Source: DATJSJ01 sp035504175 | GTDB lineage: Bacteria; Pseudomonadota; Alphaproteobacteria; Acetobacterales; Acetobacteraceae | DNA: 8,815 nucleotides | Direction of reading: 5' to 3' | NCBI GenBank assembly: GCA_035504175.1 | Contig: DATJSJ010000288.1 | Coordinates: 1-8,815, forward strand | Shown here: piece by piece, positions 1 through 5,471 of the stretch | Position numbering within the stretch: the stretch's first letter is position 1 | How the letters are laid out: each line of letters begins with the position of its first letter | Notes under the pieces: generated by a model | Database searches by the model: none | What the model saw: the letters and a program-made list of their open reading frames with translations, nothing else | Told to the model about the DNA's origin: nothing | Program-made: the position numbers and the translations under genes

Positions 1-112
1 CGGCGGAGGTCTGGCGCACCAGCCCGGCGCGCAGCATCAGCCGGTGCGAGGCAATTTGCGCCTCGGCGGGCGTTTCCTTCAGCGTCGGCACGAGGCCGCG
101 GGAGAGGCGCAT
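1..112 (-). CDS. proS: Prolyl-tRNA synthetase, N-terminal fragment (cut by window edge)
   Basis: This is the start of a class II aminoacyl-tRNA synthetase that charges tRNA-Pro with proline in the cytoplasm. Only 37 codons and one further base are visible. The peptide opens MRLSRGLVPTLKETPAEAQ and continues with IASHRLMLRAGLVRQTSA, which is the characteristic N-terminus of bacterial ProS (the 'TLKE-P-A-A---SH-LMLRAG-IRQ' stretch). The ATG at 110-112 is chosen because it gives exactly this family N-terminus and is preceded on the minus strand by GAAGGGA, a usable ribosome binding site ending about five bases before the ATG. The gene is separated from the upstream operon by a strong terminator, so it probably has its own promoter near 299-327. 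Its position after the rnj/DUF1467 genes agrees with the usual alphaproteobacterial order. The catalytic motifs lie outside the window and could not be checked. Confidence 0.93.
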   Translation of the reverse strand, partial: MRLSRGLVPTLKETPAEAQIASHRLMLRAGLVRQTSA

Positions 113-298
113 CTTGGTCCCTTCAAGGAGGCGGCAGCGAATGGAGCCGGGGACCCTACAGGCGGCGATGCGCCAGGAAAAGGCAAAGGGGAGGGCCAAG
201 CCGGCCCGCGCCAGGCGCGCAGAGCCCGACCGACGATGCCCCTGCGTAGATCGTTTTTTGCGGCGCACAAGAGGGTGTCACGCGAACCTCACGCCTTT
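113..298 (-). other. Untranslated leader and spacer upstream of proS
   Basis: These 186 bases separate the candidate proS promoter from the proS start. I see no convincing gene: the open frames covering it are Arg/Ala/Pro-rich and match no family. On the minus strand there is a short GGGCC-GGCTT-GGCCC hairpin (around 194-208) followed by a pyrimidine-rich run, too weak to call a terminator. I recognise no riboswitch. If transcription starts just after the -10 at 299-304, proS mRNA has a leader of roughly 180 nucleotides, long enough for control by structure, but no specific mechanism is visible. Confidence 0.5.
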
Positions 299-326
299 GT
301 TATAGAGATCACGGGAAATCGCGTGA
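278..326. repeat. Cluster of TCACG pentamers around the candidate proS promoter
   Basis: Read on the plus strand, TCACG occurs at 278-282, 289-293 and 309-313, and the inverse CGTGA at 322-326. The last two form an inverted repeat with an 8-base spacer lying over the -35 and spacer of the candidate promoter. The first two are 11 bases apart, about one helical turn, just downstream of the -10. Four copies in 49 bases is more than expected by chance (about 0.1 for a given pentamer on both strands). This could be an operator, but I do not recognise the regulator. Confidence 0.3.
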
Positions 327-327
327 C
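299..327 (-). promoter_or_regulatory. Candidate proS promoter
   Basis: On the minus strand, TATAAC (299-304) is a good -10 hexamer. With a 17-base spacer the -35 position reads GTCACG (322-327), matching four of six positions of TTGACG, the -35 favoured in alphaproteobacteria. It lies just downstream of the strong terminator at 351-386 and upstream of proS, which is where an independent proS promoter would be needed. A GANTC site (GACTC, 325-329) overlaps the -35, so CcrM-type methylation could affect it if the host has that enzyme. The start site is inferred, not seen. Confidence 0.4.
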
Positions 328-349
328 TCAGGGAAAACGAAGCGATAAC

Positions 350-446
350 AAACAAAAGGCCCGCGCGCCGGAAGGCGCCGCGGGCCAAGTTTAGGGAGGA
401 AACGCCAGTCACACGGCAGGATGAGGAAATCCTCTTCCTGTCCGTG
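350..446 (-). ncRNA. mmgR: mmgR/suhB-like (alpha-r8) small regulatory RNA
   Basis: The minus strand here shows a compact sRNA architecture. A 5' hairpin pairs 442-446 with 412-416 and 431-440 with 417-426 (one bulge, one A-A mismatch, AUUU loop). A short single-stranded linker follows, carrying the exact decamer UUUCCUCCCU (393-402), and then the strong terminator hairpin and U-run (351-386). From memory, a fully conserved single-stranded UUUCCUCCCU between a 5' hairpin and a terminator hairpin is the hallmark of the alphaproteobacterial alpha-r8 family (mmgR of Sinorhizobium, Rfam suhB), RNAs of about 80 nucleotides tied to control of polyhydroxybutyrate storage in S. meliloti. The decamer is complementary to Shine-Dalgarno-like AGGGAGGAAA, so base pairing with ribosome binding sites of target mRNAs is a natural mode of action. 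The 5' end is uncertain: the RNA could start near 446 or extend to about 510. Family assignment rests on recalled motif and layout, not on a covariance search. Confidence 0.62.
351..386 (-). terminator. Strong Rho-independent terminator
   Basis: On the minus strand, seven base pairs (380-386 with 358-364) are followed by one bulged base (379), five more pairs (374-378 with 365-369) and a UUCC tetraloop (370-373). The stem is almost pure G/C and is followed directly by UUUUGUU (351-357), still U-rich for several more bases. It is the only strong terminator seen after the DUF1467 gene. It therefore probably ends both the small RNA described at 350-446 and any read-through from the nuo-rnj operon, and it isolates proS from that operon. 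Confidence 0.88.
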
Positions 447-501
447 ATGATTCCTGCAGCAACCATCACCCGTCCACTAAAAATCACACCTCGCCGACGG
501 G
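444..501 (-). other. Two further hairpins upstream of the small RNA core
   Basis: On the minus strand, GUGAUGGUU (461-469) pairs with AAUCAUCAC (444-452), nine pairs including one G-U, around an 8-base loop. Further upstream, CCCGUC (496-501) pairs with GACGGG (469-474) around a 21-base loop. The nine-pair hairpin shares 444-446 with the 5' hairpin of the sRNA core, so the two cannot both form completely. The segment may be a longer 5' part of the sRNA or structured 3' untranslated RNA of the operon. Confidence 0.45.
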
Positions 502-516
502 TTTTTTGCCTGCTCA

Positions 517-543
517 GACATAATTTGCACTGTATTTTGGCAA
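517..543 (-). promoter_or_regulatory. Candidate promoter for the small RNA
   Basis: Downstream of the DUF1467 stop, the minus strand reads TTGCCA (538-543), a 15-base spacer and TATGTC (517-522). This fits loosely the alphaproteobacterial pattern TTGAC-/TANAWC with its short allowed spacer, and the local A+T content is clearly higher than in the flanking genes. Transcription would start near 510 and give an RNA of about 160 nucleotides ending at the 351-386 terminator. A promoter closer to the core RNA was not recognised; the RNA may instead be processed from operon mRNA. Confidence 0.35.
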
Positions 544-559
544 GAGCGGGTGCATCTGC

Positions 560-820
560 CTAAGGGTCGCTCATTGCCAGCCAGCCTTGGCGGAAGCTGA
601 GCCAGGGACTCGCGATGACCGCCGCGCACACGCCCCAGACCAGTCCCGCCACCAGCGTGGTCGCGAGCAGCTTGCGTCCGAACCGCACCCGCTCCGGCGT
701 GCCGCGCCAGCCGCTCTTCGCATCCGGCGCCGCGATCGGCCGCGTGCCAACGGGCAGCACCGCGAACAGCACCACCCACCAGATCAGCACGTAGAGCACG
801 GCGCCGGTGAACCAGCCCAT
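560..820 (-). CDS. DUF1467 family small inner-membrane protein
   Basis: This encodes an 86-residue protein of unknown function with two predicted membrane helices, about residues 5-24 (TGAVLYVLIWWVVLFAVLPV) and 52-71 (LATTLVAGLVWGVCAAVIAS). The Trp-Trp followed by V-LFAVLP-G-R at residues 14-27 is the signature of the DUF1467 family, which is widespread in alphaproteobacteria and usually about 80-100 residues long. A conserved short polar loop joins the helices, and the C-terminus is short. The ATG at 818-820 lies 18 bases after the rnj stop; the ribosome site is only a weak GGGCGGGCGG, so coupling to rnj translation is likely. It is the last protein gene of the operon. In many relatives mce precedes it; here it follows rnj directly. 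Location and family are clear, function is not. Confidence 0.85.
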   Translation of the reverse strand: MGWFTGAVLYVLIWWVVLFAVLPVGTRPIAAPDAKSGWRGTPERVRFGRKLLATTLVAGLVWGVCAAVIASPWLSFRQGWLAMSDP

Positions 821-838
821 CAGCCGCCCGCCCCGCCG

Positions 839-2485
839 CTACACCCGCAGCAGGTGCACATCAACGAGCGGCCGCTTCTGCAGCCGCTTGCCCAGCGCCC
901 GTCGCAGCGCCGCGCGCGCGGCATCGGCGAGCGCATCGTCATCGCGCCGCAGCGGCCCTGGCAGGTCGGCCAGGGCCGTCGCGAACTCCGCCGCGAGCCG
1001 CCCGGTCTCCGGATCATCCGGCTCGTAGAGGCCCGGGGCGGAGACGCGCGGCTGGCCGAGCAGGCGGCCGGTCTCGTCCACCGCGACGCTGCCCACCACC
1101 ATGCCGTTGAACATCATCCGCCGCCGGGCCGAGAGGACCGCGCCCTCCATCGGCACCACCCGGTTGCCGTCCAGCGCCAGCCGCCCGACCGGGGCGGTGT
1201 CCACCACCTCCGGCCGCCCCGGCGCCAGGCTGAGCAGATCGCCGTCCTCGAGCAGGATCGGCGTCGCCCCCGCCTCCTGCGCCAGCGCCGCATGCGCCGA
1301 CAGATGCCGCCACTCGCCATGCACCGGCACCGCATAGCGCGGCCGCACCAGACGATAGAGCCGCCGCAGCTCGTCGCGCGCCGGATGGCCGGAGACATGG
1401 ACCATGTGATCCGCCTCGGTCATCAGCCGCACGCCGCGCCGCACCAGCGCATCCTGCACCGCGGTGATCGCCCGCTCGTTGCCCGGGATCACCCGGCTGC
1501 TGAACACCACGGTGTCGCCCTCGCCAAGGGCGATGTTGCGGTGCTGGTCGGCGGCGATGCGGGCCAGCGCCGAGCGCCGCTCGCCCTGGCTGCCGGTCAC
1601 CAGGATCAGCAGATTGTCGTCCGGAATCGAGCCCGCCTCCTCCTCCGGCACGAACTCGGGAATGCCGCGCAGATAGCCGCATTCCCGCGCCGCGGCCTCG
1701 AGATTGCGCAGCGAGCGCCCGACCACGGCGACGCTGCGTCCGGCCTCCTGCGCCGCCAGCGCAATGCTCTCCACCCGGGCGACGTTGCTGGCGAAGCAGG
1801 TGACCGCGACGCGGCCGCGCAGCGACTTGATCAGCGCGGCGAGAACGCGCCGGACATCGGCCTCCGAGCCGGAATGGCCTTCCACCATGGCATTGGTGGA
1901 ATCGCAGACCATCGCCAGCACGCCCTGGGCGCCGAGCTCGGCGAAGGCCCCCTCGTCGGTGGGCGGCCCAACCAGCGGATGCGGGTCGAGCTTCCAGTCG
2001 CCGGTGTGCAGCACGAGCCCGTGCGGCGTGCGGATCGCCAGCGCCTGCGCCTCCGGGATGGAATGCGCGACGCGGAGGAAGCGCAACGCGAAGGGCGGCA
2101 GGTCGATCGACCCGCCCAGCGGTATGACATGGAGCCGCACCTCGGCGAGCAGCCCGACCTCGGCGAGCTTCCGGCGCAGGACGGCAGCAGCGAACGGGGT
2201 CGCGTAGACCGGGCAGCGCAGCCGCCGCCACAGCCAGGCGACCGCCCCCAGATGGTCCTCATGCGCGTGGGTGATGACCAGCCCGAGCAGCCGGTCTCGC
2301 CGCTCCGCCAGGAAGCCCGGATCCGGCATCATGATCTCGGCCTCGGGGTTCTCCGCACCCCCGAAGCCGATGCCGCAATCCACTGCCAGCCACTGCCCGC
2401 CGCAGCGGTACAGGTTGAGATTCATGCCGATCTCGCCCGTCCCGCCCAGAGGCAGGAAGGCCAGATCTCCCGCTGCCGCGTCCAT
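839..2485 (-). CDS. rnj: Ribonuclease J (metallo-beta-lactamase/beta-CASP RNase)
   Basis: This 548-residue cytoplasmic RNase degrades and matures RNA as a 5'-to-3' exonuclease and/or endonuclease. The N-terminal LPLGGTGEIGMN (11-22) is typical of the family. The zinc-binding metallo-beta-lactamase motifs are present: HAHEDH (73-78), His141, the HTGDWKLD motif (160-167, Asp163) and His389 in PVHGEWRHL (387-395). The beta-CASP part includes VCDSTNA (193-199), VTGSQGE (296-302), SSRVIPGNE (329-337) and HVSGHP (363-368). A C-terminal domain from about 450 contains FNGMVVGSVAVDE. Length matches the family (about 550). The ATG at 2483-2485 shares its A with the coaX stop (TAATG on the minus strand) and has GAAGG six bases upstream, so the start is secure. 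All metal ligands I can recognise are intact, so the enzyme should be active. In alphaproteobacteria RNase J works alongside RNase E in rRNA maturation and mRNA decay. Confidence 0.96.
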   Translation of the reverse strand: MDAAAGDLAFLPLGGTGEIGMNLNLYRCGGQWLAVDCGIGFGGAENPEAEIMMPDPGFLAERRDRLLGLVITHAHEDHLGAVAWLWRRLRCPVYATPFAAAVLRRKLAEVGLLAEVRLHVIPLGGSIDLPPFALRFLRVAHSIPEAQALAIRTPHGLVLHTGDWKLDPHPLVGPPTDEGAFAELGAQGVLAMVCDSTNAMVEGHSGSEADVRRVLAALIKSLRGRVAVTCFASNVARVESIALAAQEAGRSVAVVGRSLRNLEAAARECGYLRGIPEFVPEEEAGSIPDDNLLILVTGSQGERRSALARIAADQHRNIALGEGDTVVFSSRVIPGNERAITAVQDALVRRGVRLMTEADHMVHVSGHPARDELRRLYRLVRPRYAVPVHGEWRHLSAHAALAQEAGATPILLEDGDLLSLAPGRPEVVDTAPVGRLALDGNRVVPMEGAVLSARRRMMFNGMVVGSVAVDETGRLLGQPRVSAPGLYEPDDPETGRLAAEFATALADLPGPLRRDDDALADAARAALRRALGKRLQKRPLVDVHLLRV

Positions 2486-3294
2486 TAACTGCCTTCGGAA
2501 TGTCTCGCCCGATCACGCGCCAATGTGGGCGCGGGGTTGCGTTCCGCCAACAGTCGCAACCCTTCCAGCGTGATGTCGGGATCGATCTGTTCGATCACCA
2601 GGGTGCCCTCGGCGAAGAGCGGCGCCAGTCCGCCGGTCGCGACCACCTTCATCGGCGCGCCGAATTCGGCCCGGATGCGTGCCACCAGCCCTTCCACCAG
2701 CCCGACATAACCCCAGTAGACGCCCGATTGCATGGCCGGCACCGTCGAGCGGCCGATCACCGATTGCGGCCGGCCGATGCCGATGCGCGGCAGCCGCGCC
2801 GCCGCCTGGTGCAGCGCCTCGATCGACAAATTGATCCCCGGCGCGATCACGCCGCCGATATAGGCGCCCTCGGCATCGACCACGTCGAAGGTGGTCGCGG
2901 TGCCGAAATCGATCACGATCAGCGGTCCGTGATAGCGCCGGTGCGCAGCAAGCGCGTTCAACAGCCGGTCGGCGCCGACCTCCTCCGGATTGTCCATCCG
3001 GATCTCGAACCCCCAGTCGAGCGTGGCGCGCGCCACCAGCGGCTCGACCGCGAACCAGTCCCGGCACAACCGGCGCAAATCGTAAAGCGCCGCCGGCACC
3101 ACCGTGCCGATCACCGCCCCGGTGATTTCGGCTGGCGTGAGCCGCGCATGGCCGAGCAGGGCCAGCAGCCAGACCGCATATTCATCGGAGGTGCGCTGGG
3201 CGGCGGTCGCGATACGCCAGCTGCCGCGCCAGGTCGCGCCGTCATGCACGGCGAAGACGATGTTGGTGTTGCCTGCGTCGATCACCAGCAACAT
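2485..3294 (-). CDS. coaX: Type III pantothenate kinase
   Basis: This 269-residue cytoplasmic enzyme phosphorylates pantothenate with ATP, the first step of coenzyme A synthesis. It belongs to the ASKHA (acetate kinase/Hsp70/actin) fold. Visible motifs are the phosphate-binding DAGNTN (6-11), PEEVGADRLLN (103-113), the catalytic-aspartate motif DFGTATT (129-135), GGVIAPG (147-153), GRSTVPAMQSG (181-191) and ATGGLAPL (219-226). Length is normal for CoaX (about 255-270). The ATG at 3292-3294 lies three bases after the birA stop and has GGAGAGGG a short way upstream. Its stop codon TAA overlaps the rnj start by one base. Type III kinases are insensitive to CoA feedback and do not use N-alkyl pantothenamides. 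Pairing with birA groups two vitamin-cofactor functions in the complex I operon, a conserved alphaproteobacterial arrangement. Confidence 0.97.
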   Translation of the reverse strand: MLLVIDAGNTNIVFAVHDGATWRGSWRIATAAQRTSDEYAVWLLALLGHARLTPAEITGAVIGTVVPAALYDLRRLCRDWFAVEPLVARATLDWGFEIRMDNPEEVGADRLLNALAAHRRYHGPLIVIDFGTATTFDVVDAEGAYIGGVIAPGINLSIEALHQAAARLPRIGIGRPQSVIGRSTVPAMQSGVYWGYVGLVEGLVARIRAEFGAPMKVVATGGLAPLFAEGTLVIEQIDPDITLEGLRLLAERNPAPTLARDRARHSEGS

Positions 3295-3297
3295 GGC

Positions 3298-4053
3298 TCA
3301 GCCCTCTCCGCCGGCCAGGATCTCCCCCGCCGGGAAGCGGTGCACCGTCCCGCCGGTCTGCAGCAGCAGCGTGCCATCCTCGGCGAGTCCGGCGAAAGCA
3401 CCCTCCACCGTCGCGACCCCCTGGCGCACCGTCAGCATGGTGCCGAGCGGATGCGCCCGCGCGCGCCAGGCCGGCAGGACCGGCGCCAGTCCCTCGCGCT
3501 CGTACCGCTCGCACCAGGCAGCCAGCCGGTCGAGCAGGGTGGCAACGACCGTTTCCGGCGCGGGCGGCGGCACGATTTCGGCCACGCTGGCGGTCGCCCG
3601 GCCGGGCACGTCCGGGGCGGCGGCCAGGTTGGCGCCGAAGCCGATGACCAGCCAGTCGAGACGCTGGTCGGACCGGAGTGCGCTTTCGACCAGGATGCCG
3701 GCCAGCTTGCGGCCGCGCAGCAGCACGTCGTTCGGCCATTTCAGCGCGAGGACAGACGCATCCGGCAGAAAGCCCGTGAGCGCCTCGACGAACACCACAC
3801 CGGCGAGCAACGCCCAGTGCGCGGCGGCCGCCGCCTCGCCGGCCGGGCGCAGCAGCACGGACAGCGCGAGGTTGCCGGCCGGCGTGTCCCAGGCCCGGCC
3901 GCCCCGTCCGCGGCCGCGCGTCTGCCGCCCGGCGAGTACCGCGAGCCCTTCCGGTTCGCCCTGCTCGGCCAGCGTGCGGCAGAGATCGGAGGTGGAGTCG
4001 AGCGTCTCGTAGCGCCGCAGCCGCCAGGGCCCGGCGCCGGCGGCACCGCTCAC
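3298..4053 (-). CDS. birA: Biotin-[acetyl-CoA-carboxylase] ligase, catalytic form without DNA-binding domain
   Basis: This 251-residue cytoplasmic enzyme activates biotin with ATP and attaches it to a lysine of biotin carboxyl carrier proteins such as AccB. The biotinyl-AMP loop GRGRGGRAW is at 47-55, the biotin-pocket residues DSTS at 19-22 and QTRG at 44-47, KWPNDV at 105-110 and GRKLAGILVE at 114-123. A small C-terminal SH3-like domain occupies about the last 50 residues. There is no N-terminal winged-helix domain, so unlike E. coli BirA it should not be a transcription repressor (class I ligase). The start is taken as GTG at 4051-4053, overlapping the nuoN stop TGA by the four bases GTGA. 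The frame remains open further upstream, but that extension only overlaps nuoN in another frame and has no homology to the family. The stop lies three bases before coaX. Confidence 0.94.
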   Translation of the reverse strand: MSGAAGAGPWRLRRYETLDSTSDLCRTLAEQGEPEGLAVLAGRQTRGRGRGGRAWDTPAGNLALSVLLRPAGEAAAAAHWALLAGVVFVEALTGFLPDASVLALKWPNDVLLRGRKLAGILVESALRSDQRLDWLVIGFGANLAAAPDVPGRATASVAEIVPPPAPETVVATLLDRLAAWCERYEREGLAPVLPAWRARAHPLGTMLTVRQGVATVEGAFAGLAEDGTLLLQTGGTVHRFPAGEILAGGEG

Positions 4054-5471
4054 CCCAGCAGCACCTGCGCCGCCGCCTGCGCCGCGCCCACGATCGGCCC
4101 GGGGAACAGGAAGAAGAACAGCGTGACCAGCCCGCCCACGACGCCGACGAAGGAGAGCGCCGCCGGGCGCGGGTCGAACGCCTCCTCGGCCGGGTCGAAA
4201 TACATCACCTTGACGACGCGGATGTAATAGAAGGCGCCGATCACGCTGGTCAGCACGCCGATCACCGCCAGCGCCCAGTTCCCGGCCTGCACCGCAGCGA
4301 GGAAGATGTACAGCTTGCCGAAGAATCCGGCGAGCGGCGGGATGCCGGCCAGGCTGAACATAAAGATGGCAAGGCCCACCGCCATCATCGGATCGGTGCG
4401 CGCCAGCCCGGCGAGATCGGCGATCTTCTCCAGGGCGCGGCCGCGGCGGCGCATCGCGAGGATGCAGCCGAAGGTCCCGGCGCTCATGAACACATAGGTC
4501 ACGAGATAGATCAGCACGCCGCGATAGCCGGCCACCGTGCCGACGGCGAGCCCGATCAGCGCGTAGCCCATGTGACCGATGGAGGAATAAGCCATCAGCC
4601 GCTTGATGCTCCATTGCCCGATCGCCGCCAGCGAGCCGAGCAGCATCGAGGCGACCGAGACGATGCTGATGATGAGGTGCCATTCGCCGAGGAGGTGGCC
4701 GAACGGCGTCGCCAGCACGCGCAGCAGCAGCGCCATGGCCGCGACTTTCGGCGCGGTCGCCATCAGCGTCGTGACCGAGGTCGGTGCGCCCTCATAGACG
4801 TCCGGCGTCCACATATGGAACGGCACCGCGGCGATCTTGAAGCCGAGCCCGGCGATGATGAAGACGATGCCGACCACGAGTCCGGCCGAGACATGCGCCG
4901 GATCGATCAGCACCTGCGCCAGCCGGCCGAAATCCATCGTGCCGGTGAAGCCGTAGGTGAAGGAGATGCCGTAGAGCAGCAGCCCCGAGGCGAGCGCGCC
5001 GAGCACGAAATACTTGAGCCCGGCCTCCGCCGAGCGCAGCTCGTCACGCGCGAAGGCGGCGAGCACGTAGATCGCAAGCGACTGCAGCTCGAGCCCGAGA
5101 TACAGCGTCATCAGGTTGTGCGCCGAGACCATCAGCATCATGCCGACGGTCGCGAGCAGCACCAGCACCGGGAACTCGAACCGGTCGATCCTCTGCGCGG
5201 CGTTGTAGTCCAGCGACGCGATCATCGCGAGCGCCGAGCCGGCGAGGATCAGCACCTTGGAAAACAGCGCAAAGCTGTCCTCGACGAACTGGCCGTGATA
5301 GGCGACGCCGAAGGGTGTCGCGAGCACCAGGACGATGGTGATCAGCAGCGCGCCGAGGCTGAGCATGGTGCAGGCCAGCGTACTGTCCTTGCCGCGCAGC
5401 ACGCCGAAGGTCAGAACGCCCATGCTGCAGACCGCAAGCACGAGCTCCGGGAGGGCGAGCGTCCAGTTCAT
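4050..5471 (-). CDS. nuoN: NADH-quinone oxidoreductase subunit N
   Basis: NuoN is one of the three antiporter-like proton-pumping subunits in the inner-membrane arm of respiratory complex I. The protein has 473 residues, almost entirely membrane helices (about 13-14). Key charged residues for proton transfer can be seen: the glutamate in LYLGLELQSLAIY (Glu128), the lysine in GFKIAAVPFHMWTPD (Lys212) and the one in MATAPKVAA (Lys242). The FHMWTPDVYEGAPTSVT stretch (218-234) is the family signature. The start is the ATG at 5469-5471, overlapping the nuoM TGA in ATGA and giving the family N-terminus MNWTLALPELVLAV; a start further upstream would run through the nuoM tail in another frame. No separate ribosome site is visible, so translation is probably coupled to nuoM. 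It is the last gene of the nuo operon proper and continues into birA by a GTGA overlap. Confidence 0.97.
   Translation of the reverse strand: MNWTLALPELVLAVCSMGVLTFGVLRGKDSTLACTMLSLGALLITIVLVLATPFGVAYHGQFVEDSFALFSKVLILAGSALAMIASLDYNAAQRIDRFEFPVLVLLATVGMMLMVSAHNLMTLYLGLELQSLAIYVLAAFARDELRSAEAGLKYFVLGALASGLLLYGISFTYGFTGTMDFGRLAQVLIDPAHVSAGLVVGIVFIIAGLGFKIAAVPFHMWTPDVYEGAPTSVTTLMATAPKVAAMALLLRVLATPFGHLLGEWHLIISIVSVASMLLGSLAAIGQWSIKRLMAYSSIGHMGYALIGLAVGTVAGYRGVLIYLVTYVFMSAGTFGCILAMRRRGRALEKIADLAGLARTDPMMAVGLAIFMFSLAGIPPLAGFFGKLYIFLAAVQAGNWALAVIGVLTSVIGAFYYIRVVKVMYFDPAEEAFDPRPAALSFVGVVGGLVTLFFFLFPGPIVGAAQAAAQVLLG

Noticed and set aside
233..259. On the plus strand, ACGAT/ATCGT followed by a T-run resembles a terminator.
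   Set aside because: Only five pairs, two of them G-C, with a 12-base loop, and again no plus-strand gene upstream.
278..487. A 69-codon minus-strand frame running through the sRNA and terminator.
   Set aside because: It translates straight through the terminator stem and the decamer, has no ribosome site, and matches no family I know.
469..507. On the plus strand, CCCGTC/GACGGG followed by TTTTTT resembles a terminator.
   Set aside because: The stem has only six pairs and a 21-base loop, and there is no plus-strand gene for it to terminate.
477..521. A 14-residue minus-strand microORF (MSEQAKNPSARCDF) in front of the sRNA hairpins, resembling a leader peptide.
   Set aside because: There is no Shine-Dalgarno sequence before its ATG, no codon run that would sense an amino acid, and its ATG overlaps the candidate -10 box, so it would not be in the transcript if that promoter is real.
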